Shown in pieces: positions 1 to 7,674 of a stretch of DNA of 64,000 nucleotides. The stretch is from Bog-473 sp963753115 (lineage in GTDB: Bacteria; Actinomycetota; Acidimicrobiia; Acidimicrobiales; RAAP-2). Made by a program: the position numbers and the translations under genes. The notes under the pieces were generated by a model. The model searched no databases, was not told the origin of the DNA, and was given only the letters and a program-made list of their open reading frames with translations. The DNA lies in NCBI GenBank assembly GCA_963753115.1, contig CAVWBB010000024.1:1-64000 (forward strand), written 5' to 3'. Every line of letters starts with the position of its first letter. Position 1 is the first letter of the stretch.

Positions 1-545
1 ACGGCGCACGAAAACAGCCTGGGCCGACGTAGGCGGTAGTGCGCCGCCACTATGCCGTCCGGAACCCTTCGGATCGACTCTGCGAGATTGAGAGCGTCGG
101 CGAACCTGACGAATCCTGGATGCTCAAGACGATGTAATCGAAGGTCTCGGCGTTGTCCTTGCGGCGAACGCCTAGCGGCCCCGATCCCACCGGCGATCGG
201 ATCGTCAACGGCGTATCTAACAACCACCCTCCCTCGGAGGGACATCGTTATGGCGCCAGCGCACATGAGACACGGCTCGGTGGTGCTCGTTACGGCGAAG
301 TCCTCGTAGTGGCCGGCCTGAAGTTGGAGTAACGCATTGACTTCGGCGTGGGCGACCCAGGAACCCGCTAGCTGCCCGGACGGCCGGTCGGGGTCGAAGA
401 TTCGGTTCCGACCCCGGGCGATCACCGTCCCCTTCTGGTCGGTTACGACGGCACCGATGGGAATGGTTCCTGCTCGCCATGCCTCCCAGGCAAGTTCGTA
501 AGTCGCCTGCCACGCCGTATCCAGGGTCGACAGATCGAGGTTCAT
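1..545 (-). CDS. Nucleoside/cytidine deaminase-like protein (3' end cut by window edge)
   Basis: Read on the minus strand from ATG at 545, an uninterrupted frame of 181 codons runs off the left edge. It contains the two zinc motifs of the cytidine/deoxycytidylate deaminase fold: HAEVNAL at about residues 65-71 (His ligand and proton-shuttling Glu) and EPCLMCAGA at about residues 92-100 (two Cys ligands). An N-terminal stretch GTIPIGAVVTD matches the first strand of tRNA-adenosine/guanine-deaminase-type proteins. The family hydrolytically deaminates a purine or pyrimidine base or nucleoside; the substrate cannot be told from sequence. No Shine-Dalgarno is obvious, so the start is tentative. 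It sits beside a toxin-antitoxin pair at the far side of an integrative element, so it could be chromosomal flank or cargo. Confidence 0.82.
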   Translation of the reverse strand, partial: MNLDLSTLDTAWQATYELAWEAWRAGTIPIGAVVTDQKGTVIARGRNRIFDPDRPSGQLAGSWVAHAEVNALLQLQAGHYEDFAVTSTTEPCLMCAGAITMSLRGRVVVRYAVDDPIAGGIGAARRSPQGQRRDLRLHRLEHPGFVRFADALNLAESIRRVPDGIVAAHYRLRRPRLFSCA

Positions 546-952
546 CCAAGAAATGGTGGCAGACCGACGATGACATTCTGAGGGACACCAAGCGAATCGC
601 CTCTGGCTACGAGCGGATTTCGTTGGTGAATCGAGGTATCCCATATGTGTCGTACGGCCGCAGGGGTTGTCCGGGTGATCGAACATTTGGGGACAGGGGT
701 CTCGACCGGTGACGAGCGGCGGTCAAGGGCAGCCGAAGGCTGGCGGAGCGAACCCTTGACGGCTGCGCCGTGGCTCCACTCGAAGACCACAATGGAGTTG
801 GCCGGTCGTGTCAGCGACCGGCCTGGATGCGCAGTTGGGTCGAACTGGGGCGGGTGCGTGCCCTGTAACACAGCACCCGCAAAATACATACAAGGCCAAT
901 GAGTCACTGGGCTCAACGCACGCCGACACTCCGGCGTGAACATGCTTTTGAT
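546..952. other. Intergenic region without a convincing gene
   Basis: I see no reading frame with recognisable protein signature on either strand. The stretch separates two leftward genes (yoeB and the deaminase) and holds three perfect inverted repeats listed separately. It may carry the deaminase promoter. Confidence 0.5.
722..880. repeat. Cluster of three perfect inverted repeats
   Basis: Three hairpins follow one another. Arms GTCAAGGG (722-729) and CCCTTGAC (753-760) lie 23 nt apart. GGCCGGTCG (800-808) and CGACCGGCC (815-823) form a 9-bp stem with a 6-nt loop. GCGGGTGC (850-857) and GCACCCGC (873-880) lie 15 nt apart. None has a T-run on either side, so intrinsic termination is not well supported. 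They could be regulator binding sites or sites used by the neighbouring mobile element. Confidence 0.55.
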
Positions 953-1213
953 TCAGGGCTCGTAGTGGTAGCGGGCTTGCAGCACGACGATGTCGTCGCC
1001 CTCGACCAAGTAGACGAAACGATGCTCGCCGTCGATCCGCCTCGACCAGGATCCCTGGAGCACATGGCGGAGCGGCTCGGGCTTGCCGATGCCGGCGAAG
1101 GGGTCACGCAGCGTGTCCTCGATGAGCCGATTGATCCGCTTGACCATCTTCTTGTCGACCGCCTGCCAGTGGAGGTAGTCGGACCAGCCGTGTGGCGTAA
1201 AGACCAGCCTCAC
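953..1213 (-). CDS. yoeB: YoeB-family mRNA interferase toxin
   Basis: This 86-residue protein has the size and ends of the Txe/YoeB family, including the typical C-terminal HYHYEP-like ending (here RYHYEP) whose His and Tyr belong to the RNase active site. Other family signs are the central LIEDTLRDPFAGIGKPEPL segment and the SRRIDGEHRFVY strand with catalytic-region Arg and His. YoeB toxins bind the ribosomal A site and cut mRNA; the partner antitoxin YefM neutralises them by covering the active site. The GTG start overlaps the TGA stop of the antitoxin gene (GTGA at 1210-1213), so the two are translationally coupled. Its position beside rep-xis-int suggests a stabilisation role for an integrated element, which is inference. 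Confidence 0.95.
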   Translation of the reverse strand: MRLVFTPHGWSDYLHWQAVDKKMVKRINRLIEDTLRDPFAGIGKPEPLRHVLQGSWSRRIDGEHRFVYLVEGDDIVVLQARYHYEP

Positions 1214-1455
1214 TCCGAGAGTTCGTGGGCCTCGAGCTCACCGCTGCGAGCCTGCTCGAGGCTTTCGAGCAGACGCCGGGCGTTTGCCGGCGACCGGAGC
1301 AGGTAGGCGGTCTCCTCGAGGGCGTCGTAGTCCGCCCGCGACATCAGCACGGCGTCGCCACGCTTGGAGGTGATCTCAATCGGCCGGCGGTCGTTGTTCA
1401 CCTGCTCGATCAGGGGGAAGAGGTTCTTCCTGGCCTCGCTCGCCGTCATGGCCAT
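1210..1455 (-). CDS. yefM: YefM-family antitoxin
   Basis: The 81-residue protein begins MAMTASEARKNLFPLIEQVN, the Phd/YefM N-terminal DNA-binding fold, followed by the PIEITSKRGDAVLMS strand and the ADYDALEETAYLL helix common to YefM proteins. The C-terminal half is the flexible toxin-binding tail. A good AAAGGA ribosome-binding site lies about 9 nt upstream of ATG 1455; a second in-frame ATG is at 1449. It is the first gene of the two-gene operon and would repress it, with the YoeB complex as corepressor. A pair of direct TCGTACC repeats lies just upstream. Confidence 0.95.
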   Translation of the reverse strand: MAMTASEARKNLFPLIEQVNNDRRPIEITSKRGDAVLMSRADYDALEETAYLLRSPANARRLLESLEQARSGELEAHELSE

Positions 1456-1473
1456 CGGGATAGGTCCTTTCAC

Positions 1474-1492
1474 TCGTACCGGATATCGTACC
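1474..1492. promoter_or_regulatory. Direct repeats upstream of yefM-yoeB, candidate operator
   Basis: TCGTACC occurs at 1474-1480 and again at 1486-1492, 12 bp apart (about one helical turn), with GATATC between. On the minus strand this gives GGTACGA twice; the upstream copy contains TACGAT, which could be a -10 box about 30 nt before the yefM start. YefM operators elsewhere are GTAC-centred palindromes, so autoregulation here is plausible but inferred. Confidence 0.45.
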
Positions 1493-1550
1493 AGTCTCTG
1501 CGAGTAGTGAGCTCGGGGGTCCTCTGGGAAGAACTTCTCGAATGAGGGGC

Positions 1551-1579
1551 TTGACAGCCGCTGGAACCAGTCGCATACT
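1551..1579 (+). promoter_or_regulatory. Promoter TTGACA-17-CATACT for the 1591 gene
   Basis: A perfect -35 TTGACA (1551-1556), a 17-nt spacer and -10 CATACT (1574-1579) lie directly before ATG 1591. Transcription would begin at about 1586, leaving at most a few nucleotides of leader. It would drive the small HTH-like gene and probably the rep gene that follows 9 nt after it. Confidence 0.7.
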
Positions 1580-1590
1580 TGCGACCCCAT

Positions 1591-2025
1591 ATGACCGAAG
1601 CCCCCGACTTCCGTTCCGACCGCAGCGAGAGCCCCGAAGGGCGGGGCATCGCCTACGGGCGCCACGCCGCCTTTTGGAAGTCCGTGCCTGACAACGTACG
1701 GGCTGAGGCCGCCGAGGGGGCCACCCTCAGCTCCATCGGGGATTACCCAGCACTCATCCGCGACGACGCTGCCCGGACTGTCATCGAGGATGCCGAGCTC
1801 ATCGGTTTCTGGGTCGCCTGGCACAAAGCTGGCGGCTTCGCCGGCCTCGAGTCGGGCGGGTGGCACCGGGCCACCATCTACCGCAAGGTCCGCAGGTTCC
1901 GGGCCCGCTTCGGGACGCACCCCGACGAATACCGCTTCGAGTGGATCAAGCTCGACCTGCGGCGAGCCTGGAGCGACGAGCTCGAGGACTTCCTGCAGCA
2001 CCCCCTGGGCACGGACCCCGACTGA
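1591..2025 (+). CDS. Uncharacterised 144-aa protein, possible HTH regulator of the element
   Basis: I do not recognise a named family. The C-terminal third (about residues 82-125), from GGFAGLESGGWHR through ATIYRKVRRFRARFG, looks like a helix-turn-helix with a basic recognition helix, and the protein is acidic elsewhere. ATG 1591 was chosen because a strong promoter ends 11 nt before it; a TTG at 1579 falls inside the -10 box. It stops 9 nt before the rep start, so the two are probably cotranscribed, which fits a small regulator of an integrative element. Function is unproven. Confidence 0.6.
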   Translation: MTEAPDFRSDRSESPEGRGIAYGRHAAFWKSVPDNVRAEAAEGATLSSIGDYPALIRDDAARTVIEDAELIGFWVAWHKAGGFAGLESGGWHRATIYRKVRRFRARFGTHPDEYRFEWIKLDLRRAWSDELEDFLQHPLGTDPD

Positions 2026-2034
2026 GCAGCCGCA

Positions 2035-3156
2035 ATGCATCCCTCGTCACACCCGTCTGCTCCAATAGTCGCAAATATGCATGTAGAATCCCCACGGCAG
2101 CACGGGGCAGTCCTCCGAGAGCTCGCATCGGGCGTCGACGCCCTCTATTTGTCCGGTCACGGCTACATCTCCAAGGGCTTTCTGGCCCGGTTAGATGAGG
2201 AGCGGATGTTCGCCGACCGTATGTCGGTGCCCGTCCCCTTCGAACTGGGAGCTCTCACGCTGGGGCTCGCTCCTCACGGCTGGGGCAAGTATCGCTACTG
2301 CCTCGACCACGAGACGGGGCGGATCGGCTTCACTTCCAGCCGCCGGCTGCCGTCGGTGCGCATCCAGCCCCGGGCCGAGTTCATCCATTCGGTCGGGCCA
2401 GAGGGAACCGTGCGACATTTCGCCGACCTGGTGCGACCGTTCATTGAAGGACTGGTCTTGAGCGTCGCGCGCCTCGACCTCTTCGTGGACATGGAAGGGA
2501 TGCAGCTGTGCGCCCAGGACCGCAGTGCCTTCGTGTGTCGGGGCGACGGCTGCACGACCTACGAGAACGCCAACACCGTGACCGGGTTCGCCTTCGGCTC
2601 GAGACGGACCCAGCGCATCAGCGCCCGCCTCTACGACAAGACGGCCGAGATGGCCCTCAAGGGCACCGACTGGTGGGAGCTCGTGTGGGGCGAACGGCAC
2701 ACCCCCGGCGCGCAGGTGTGGCGGATCGAATTCGAAATCGGGCGGGCCGCCCTGAGCGATCTCGAGCTGTTCCGCCCCGAGGCCGTGCTCGACGCGGTCC
2801 CGTCTCTCTGGGCCTATTGCGTAGGGGAGTGGCTCAGCTTGCGCTCTCCGACAGCCGACTCAAACCGCTCTCGGTGGCCGATCGATCCGCGTTGGCAGGC
2901 GGTGCGCTCGGCGTCCCTCGCTCACGCCGCTACCGAGTTGCGCTTCATCCGAGATCGCAAGCGGGCCACATCCTTGGCCAGTCTCATGCCGGCTCTCGTC
3001 GGTTACCTCGTGGCCTTTGCCGCACTCATGGGGACGACCGACTTCACGTCGACGGTCGAAGCCCTGCGGGTCAGTGTGGCCAACGACGAGATCGTCCGCC
3101 GGATGACCTTCACCGAGCGGGTCCAGCGCCGTCGAGCGGAAAGGGGGTTCCGGTGA
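2035..3156 (+). CDS. Rep_trans/MobT-type replication initiation (nicking) protein
   Basis: The 373-residue protein resembles the replication initiation factor family (Rep_trans, including RepC-like and Tn916 MobT-like proteins), which nicks DNA at an origin to start rolling-circle replication or transfer. Supporting signs are the strand with an acidic pair VARLDLFVD (about residues 146-154) and the motif SARLYDKTAEM (about 196-206), where the Tyr-Asp-Lys arrangement is typical. Substrate-strand residues such as RIEFEIGRAAL follow. A second ATG at 2077 would shorten it by 14 residues. Its stop overlaps the GTG of the excisionase gene. With xis and int it forms the replication-integration core of an actinomycete integrative element. 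Confidence 0.75.
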   Translation: MHPSSHPSAPIVANMHVESPRQHGAVLRELASGVDALYLSGHGYISKGFLARLDEERMFADRMSVPVPFELGALTLGLAPHGWGKYRYCLDHETGRIGFTSSRRLPSVRIQPRAEFIHSVGPEGTVRHFADLVRPFIEGLVLSVARLDLFVDMEGMQLCAQDRSAFVCRGDGCTTYENANTVTGFAFGSRRTQRISARLYDKTAEMALKGTDWWELVWGERHTPGAQVWRIEFEIGRAALSDLELFRPEAVLDAVPSLWAYCVGEWLSLRSPTADSNRSRWPIDPRWQAVRSASLAHAATELRFIRDRKRATSLASLMPALVGYLVAFAALMGTTDFTSTVEALRVSVANDEIVRRMTFTERVQRRRAERGFR

Positions 3157-3569
3157 GCACCGATCGTCACGACGCCAGCACTACCGGCACCGAGAGCCGA
3201 GGAGGGCGCCGAAAGGCGCCCTCCGGCGAGGGCCGGCCCAAAGGCCGTGCCCTCGCCGGCCGACCTCCTCGGTCCCCCAATCGTTCGCTGCGCTGCGCCG
3301 AATGTGGGGAGTTGCGCACTCCGTCGGCACTCCTCACCATGGACGAGGTTGCGCTTCGGCTGGGAACGAGCCTGCGCCACATGCGTCGGCTGGTGGCCGA
3401 GCGGCGCATCCCGCTCGTGAAGGTGGGTCGGCTCGTCCGCTTCGACGGTCACGACGTGGAGCACTGGGTGGATGACCACCGGGTCGACGTTGTCGTGCCG
3501 GCGGCCGTCGCCGTTCGAGCGGCACGCATGGAACGCCGAATCAACCGGGAGCATCGCCGTGCCGGGTGA
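3153..3569 (+). CDS. xis: Excisionase-family (MerR-like HTH) DNA-binding protein
   Basis: The 138-residue product starts at GTG 3153, overlapping the rep stop as GTGA and preceded by AAGGGGG (3141-3147). Residues 1-45 are basic and low complexity. A CAECG knuckle follows at about residue 50, then the HTH_17/excisionase domain: LTMDEVALRLGTS, HMRRLVAERRIPLVKVG and RLVRFDGHDVEHWV (about 64-110), a winged helix used for DNA bending and excision control. Order and overlap with rep and the integrase support a recombination directionality factor. Confidence 0.85.
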   Translation: MSTDRHDASTTGTESRGGRRKAPSGEGRPKGRALAGRPPRSPNRSLRCAECGELRTPSALLTMDEVALRLGTSLRHMRRLVAERRIPLVKVGRLVRFDGHDVEHWVDDHRVDVVVPAAVAVRAARMERRINREHRRAG

Positions 3570-3597
3570 GCAGTTTCGGGTGGAGGTGGTGTAGGCG

Positions 3598-4783
3598 GTG
3601 CCGGCCATGCGTCCTTTCGGCAGCGTCCGGCAACGGGGTCGCCTCTACGAAGCGAGTTACTGGCACAACGGCCGGCGGCACGTCGCACCGATGACGTTCG
3701 CGACCAAAGGCGATGCCCGGGCGTTCCTCTCCGCCATCGAGGCCGACATCCGTCGTGGCGCTTGGATCGACCCCTCGGCCGGTCGCCTCCTCGTGTGGGA
3801 ACTGGCCGAAGAGTGGCTGGAGTCGAACCCGACCAAGCGGGAGTCCACGACGGCCCGTGAGGAGTTGACGCTGCGGCTCCACATCCTGCCGACAATCGGT
3901 GAGCACCGCCTGGAACGGGTCGGGCCACCCGACATTCAGCGTCTCGTCAATGCATGGAGTGCCGAGCAGGCCCCACGGACGGTCAAGCGCAACTACGAAG
4001 TGGTGCGGGCCATGTTCGGCTACGCCGTGCGCAACGATTGGTTGGCCCGCAACCCCTGCCGCAACGTGCACTTGCCTTCAATCGAAAGTACCCGTCGCTT
4101 CGACCTGACCCCCGAGGACGTCGCTGGCATCGCCGCCCAGGTGGCAATCGAATACCGGCCCATGGTCTGGCTCGGCGCGGTGCTGGGACTGCGCTGGTCC
4201 GAGGTGGCCGGTCTGCGGGTAGGGCGGATCGACCTGTCGGCGGGCCGCCTGGCCGTGGCCGAGGCGCTCGTGAGGGGGGCCGGCGGCCGCAACGTCTTCG
4301 GCCCGCCCAAGTCGAAGGCGGGTCGACGCACCATGTTCATGCCGTCAGTCATCGTCACCATGTTGCGGGAGCACCTCGAGCGTCTCGAGCTCTCAGAGGC
4401 AGAGGGCGATGCACTCGTGTTCGTAGACGACGACGGTGGGGCGTTGCGCTATTCGAACTGGCGCCGTCGGGTCTGGGTACCGGCCGTCACCGCAGCCGGT
4501 TGTACCAGCGCCGGCTTTCATGACCTCCGTCGACTGAATGCCACCACCCTCGTGGTCGGAGGGATCGATGTGAAGACGGCACAGACTCGGCTCGGTCACG
4601 CCGACCCCAGGGACGACCCTGTCGATCTACGCCTCGGCGCCGGCGTCGGTGGACCGGGCCGCAGCCGACATCCTCGGCGAGCGCTTCTTCGGCGACAACG
4701 GCAAAGCGGTCACTCAGACTGAAAACGAAAGAACACAAAGAGTTTCCGCGCCATTTCCGCGCCAATTGCCCGGAGAGTTCTGA
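3598..4783 (+). pseudogene. int: Tyrosine-recombinase integrase with frameshifted catalytic tail
   Basis: GTG 3598 follows GGAGGTGG and starts a phage-type integrase: an N-terminal arm-binding region, a SAM-like core-binding domain (about residues 65-160) and the catalytic domain with LRWSEVAGL (first Arg), FHDLRRLNAT (His-x-x-Arg) and the TRLGHADP box. Immediately after, at 4609-4612 (CAGGGACG), one extra G shifts the frame; the raw frame ends at 4722 in basic nonsense. Removing that base restores TTLSIYASAPAS, with the nucleophilic Tyr at codon 4628-4630, and a natural stop at 4783. The coding length 1,186 equals 395 codons plus one base. As given, the enzyme lacks its Tyr and would be inactive; read error is equally possible. 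It ends 42 nt from tRNA-Pro. Confidence 0.85.
4743..4764. repeat. Tandem 11-bp repeat at the end of int
   Basis: TTTCCGCGCCA occurs twice head to tail (4743-4753 and 4754-4764) between the integrase catalytic Tyr codon and the tRNA attachment region. Short direct repeats here are typical of arm-type integrase or excisionase binding sites in attP, though this pair also lies in the restored int reading frame. Confidence 0.5.
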
Positions 4784-4824
4784 AGCACTTCCCGCCGCCA
4801 ACACCCTGAACAGGGACTTTCGAG

Positions 4825-4899
4825 TCGGGCTGCCCGGATTTGAACCGGGGACCTCTGCGTCCCGAACGCAGCGCGCTAACCAAGCTGCGCCACAGCCCG
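4825..4899 (-). tRNA. tRNA-Pro (anticodon CGG)
   Basis: The minus strand folds into a cloverleaf: acceptor CGGGCTG/CAGCCCG, D stem GCGC/GCGC, anticodon stem CTGCG/CGCAG with loop TTCGGGA (anticodon CGG), T stem CCCGG/CCGGG with loop TTCAAAT, discriminator A at 4825. CCA is not encoded. Its 3' end faces the integrase, the usual arrangement when an element has integrated at a tRNA and restored its 3' end; I found no second copy of the 3' end in the window. Confidence 0.95.
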
Positions 4900-4940
4900 T
4901 CCGCCCCCCTGGGGGAGCAGCCAGCCACACTACCGCGGCG

Positions 4941-5864
4941 TCAGCCCGCCGCCTCCCCCGTCCCGTTCGCCGAGGTGTCCCGGCTCGCTGACGTGCCGTC
5001 GTCTTCCTCGTCGGTTCCGGGCACGGGCGAACCGCCTGCGAACGTAGCCACAACCTGGGCCACCCGGCGCTTGTCCATCTCGACGACCCGCATGTCCCAG
5101 TCCCCGACGCGGGTCGATTCGCCCTCCGTGGGGATGTGGCCGAAGCGTTCGAAGAGGAGGCCGCCCAGGGTCACATATTCGCCGTCGGGGATCTCGATCC
5201 CGATTCGCTCGCGGATGTCGTCGACGTTGGTCTGCCCGTCGATGAGCCATCGGGTGTTGTCGACCCGGACGATGTGCGCCTCCTCGACCTCGTCGAACTC
5301 GTCGCGGAGGTCGCCCACCAGAGGCTCGAGGAGGTCCTTGACGGTCAGCAGTCCCGCCACCCCGCCGTACTCGTCCACGACGACAGCCACCGCCCGACGC
5401 TGCTTGCGCATGTCGGCCAGTGCCTCCAGGACGCCCAGCGACTCGGGCAGCAGGTACGGCTGGCGCACCTTGCGAGAGATCTCCAGCGGGCTGGGGTCGG
5501 TGGCGTCCCTGGCTTCGTCGCCGTTGCCACCCCGCACGCCGGGACGGTTGGTCCGGAAGATGTCGTTGACGAACAGAATGCCGATGAGGTCGTCGAGGTC
5601 GTCGTGGACGACCGGGAAGCAGCTGTGCCCCGACGTCCGCACCGCCTGCGCGATGTCCTCGGCGTGCACGGGAATGGTGAGGAACGTGACGTCGACCCGT
5701 GGCGTCATGACCTCGCGCACGTCCATGTCGCGCAGGTCGGCGAGCGCCTCGGTGATGAACCGTTCCTGCTCGGAGGCTTCAGCCTCCAGGCTCTGGCCGT
5801 CGACCCCCCTGGGTGTGCCGGCGCCGTCGGAACGGCGCCACAGTCGTCGTGATCGCTGTGACAC
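4941..5864 (-). CDS. CorC/hemolysin C-like CBS-domain protein (no DUF21)
   Basis: GTG 5864 gives 307 residues. After a short basic N terminus comes the CorC signature DMDVREVMTPRVD, two CBS domains (about residues 55-190, including GHSCFPVVHDDLDDLIG and VVVDEYGGVAGLLTVKDLLEPLVG) and a C-terminal transporter-associated domain with DGEYVTLGGLLFERFGHIP. CBS pairs bind adenine nucleotides and the C-terminal domain is linked to Mg2+/Co2+ efflux. The membrane DUF21 domain found in full-length CNNM/CorB proteins is absent, so this is the soluble CorC form. It lies 11 nt downstream of a response-regulator gene on the same strand. Confidence 0.88.
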   Translation of the reverse strand: MSQRSRRLWRRSDGAGTPRGVDGQSLEAEASEQERFITEALADLRDMDVREVMTPRVDVTFLTIPVHAEDIAQAVRTSGHSCFPVVHDDLDDLIGILFVNDIFRTNRPGVRGGNGDEARDATDPSPLEISRKVRQPYLLPESLGVLEALADMRKQRRAVAVVVDEYGGVAGLLTVKDLLEPLVGDLRDEFDEVEEAHIVRVDNTRWLIDGQTNVDDIRERIGIEIPDGEYVTLGGLLFERFGHIPTEGESTRVGDWDMRVVEMDKRRVAQVVATFAGGSPVPGTDEEDDGTSASRDTSANGTGEAAG

Positions 5865-5875
5865 GGCGCCCCGGA

Positions 5876-6331
5876 TCAGGGCCGCGTGACGGATCCTGCC
5901 TGCAGCTGGGGTCCGTCGCCCACCAGCACCGGCACGGGCGTGAACGAGTCGTCTGCGAAGGTGCCGCCGTCCAGGAGCGCGCGGACGGCACGGCGGAGCC
6001 GGAGGGGGTCCAGTGGCTTGACCAGCCAGCCCTCGGCGTCCGAGCGGCGGGCGAGGAAGACGTCGGGACGTCGATCGAGGAGCATGAGCACCGAGATGTG
6101 GTCGAGCGCGTCGTAGGACTCCTGCAGCCGCAGCTCCAGGCACACCGCCATGCCACCCATGTTGCCCATCTGCATGTCGACGATGAGCAGGTCCGGCGCC
6201 TCCTCGGCGACGAAGGCCACCACCTCGGGCCCCGAGGTCACGGCGCGCACTTCGATGTCAGGCCCGCTGATGACCGCCTCCACCTCCTTGCGGAGCGTGG
6301 GTGCGTCGCTGGCGACCAGGATGGTCTGCAC
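5876..6331 (-). CDS. Stand-alone response-regulator receiver protein
   Basis: GTG 6331 starts a 151-residue protein with a CheY-like receiver: an acidic start (ILVASDAP), phosphoacceptor Asp in LLIVDMQMGNMGG (about residue 55), and the conserved Lys in GWLVKPLDPLRLRRAVRALLDG. The C-terminal 30 residues are not a known output domain. It has no kinase neighbour here; the following gene is the CorC-like protein. The natural N terminus could be longer, but upstream sequence is not domain-like. Confidence 0.82.
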   Translation of the reverse strand: MQTILVASDAPTLRKEVEAVISGPDIEVRAVTSGPEVVAFVAEEAPDLLIVDMQMGNMGGMAVCLELRLQESYDALDHISVLMLLDRRPDVFLARRSDAEGWLVKPLDPLRLRRAVRALLDGGTFADDSFTPVPVLVGDGPQLQAGSVTRP

Positions 6332-6546
6332 CGCGGGGACACTATCGGACCCGCGTGGAGGGCTGAAAACCCGGAGGCGTCTGGGCGAGGGGCGGCGCGT
6401 CGGGGGGAATTCTCCACGGACTCTAAACGAGTCTGTGCATAGTTTTGACGGAGACTCCCCGTCGGTCTCGTCCTCCAACAGCGCGCCGGTTGTGGGAATG
6501 CGGGCACGACCGCCGCCGCCATCGAAGCTGCCAGCGCGACGATCCC

Positions 6547-7674
6547 TCAGGAGAAGAGGTGGTCGGCTGTCCGCTGCAACCCGACCAGCTCGTGCACGTC
6601 CTGTCCGAAGAGCGGGATCCGGCCGACCGGCGCCGGCGCCACCTGTTCCGCCAGGCCCGAGAACGAGCGTTCCTCCCGGTCGGCCAGCGCATTCAGCGCG
6701 GCCAGGTTGGCTTCGAGCGACGCGAGCGCGGAGTCGGACGCCCCCGGCGCAGCGGCGCGCCCACCACCGGCACCGAACGAGGGCGCAATGCGGTTCACCA
6801 CCAGCGCGGCCACGGTGACGTCCCGCTCCGCCAGTTTCTCGGCGAAGAAGCCGGCCTCGGTGACGGCGTCGGGCCGGGCCGAGGTGACGAGGACGTAGGC
6901 CGTGGCGGGATCGGCCAGCAGCTCGTGGACGGCGCTGGCCCGGGTCCGGAACCCGTCCTCCATCCCTTCGAAGGCCTGGAAGAAGCCGACGGCGTCCTGC
7001 ACGATTTCGGCGCCGGCGACCTTGGAGATGGTGCGCAGGAGGGCCTGGGTGGCCACGCCGACCGCCTTCAGCGACATGCGGGTCGGCACCAGAAGCGCCC
7101 GGAAGAGCCTGTTCTCCAGGAATCGGGTGAGCCGGCGCGGCGCGTCGAGCAGGTCCAGCGCGTTGCGGGTGGGCGGCGTGTCGACCACGACGATGTCGAA
7201 CTCTTCGGAGTGGACCAGCTCGTAGAGCTTCTCCATGGCCATGTACTCCTGCGTCCCCGAGAGTGCGCCGGCGAGATTCTGGTAGAGCCGGTTGGCCAAA
7301 ATGGACTCGGCCTGCTCGGGCGTGCGGGCGTAGCGCTGCACCAGGTCGTCGAAGGTCCCCTTCGAGTCGAGCATCAGCGCGTGCAGATGGCCCGGCCAGT
7401 CGCCCTGCACCTCCGAAGGCGTGTTGGGGAGCGACTCGACCCCAAGCGCGTCGGCCAACCGTCGCGCCGGGTCGACCGTCACGACGCACGAGCGCCGACC
7501 GGCCCGGGCCGCCGCCAGAGCGAAGGTGGCGGCGACCGTCGTCTTGCCGACGCCGCCCGATCCGCAGCACACCACGACCGAGCGTTCGGTCACGAGCTCG
7601 GGCAGCGTCGCAGGCGGCTTGCTCGCGTCCACACCGGCCACACCGGCCGCACCGGCCCCACCGGCCCCGCTCAC
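6547..7674 (-). CDS. ArsA/GET3-family ATPase (second of a pair)
   Basis: The 375-residue protein has the deviant Walker A GSGGVGKTT (about residues 38-46), switch motifs VDPARRLADALG and VVVDTPPTRNALDLLD, and a C-terminal nucleotide-binding segment. GTG 7674 overlaps the stop of the upstream paralogue (GTGA), so the two are translated together and probably heterodimerise. In mycobacteria the equivalent pair (Rv3679/Rv3680) also lies beside whiB4. Family members couple ATP hydrolysis to anion or client handling; the substrate here is unknown. Confidence 0.88.
   Translation of the reverse strand: MSGAGGAGAAGVAGVDASKPPATLPELVTERSVVVCCGSGGVGKTTVAATFALAAARAGRRSCVVTVDPARRLADALGVESLPNTPSEVQGDWPGHLHALMLDSKGTFDDLVQRYARTPEQAESILANRLYQNLAGALSGTQEYMAMEKLYELVHSEEFDIVVVDTPPTRNALDLLDAPRRLTRFLENRLFRALLVPTRMSLKAVGVATQALLRTISKVAGAEIVQDAVGFFQAFEGMEDGFRTRASAVHELLADPATAYVLVTSARPDAVTEAGFFAEKLAERDVTVAALVVNRIAPSFGAGGGRAAAPGASDSALASLEANLAALNALADREERSFSGLAEQVAPAPVGRIPLFGQDVHELVGLQRTADHLFS

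Noticed and set aside
850..880. Intrinsic terminator for yoeB or the deaminase
   Set aside because: The hairpin has no T-run on either strand and a 15-nt loop, so only a structural repeat is reported.
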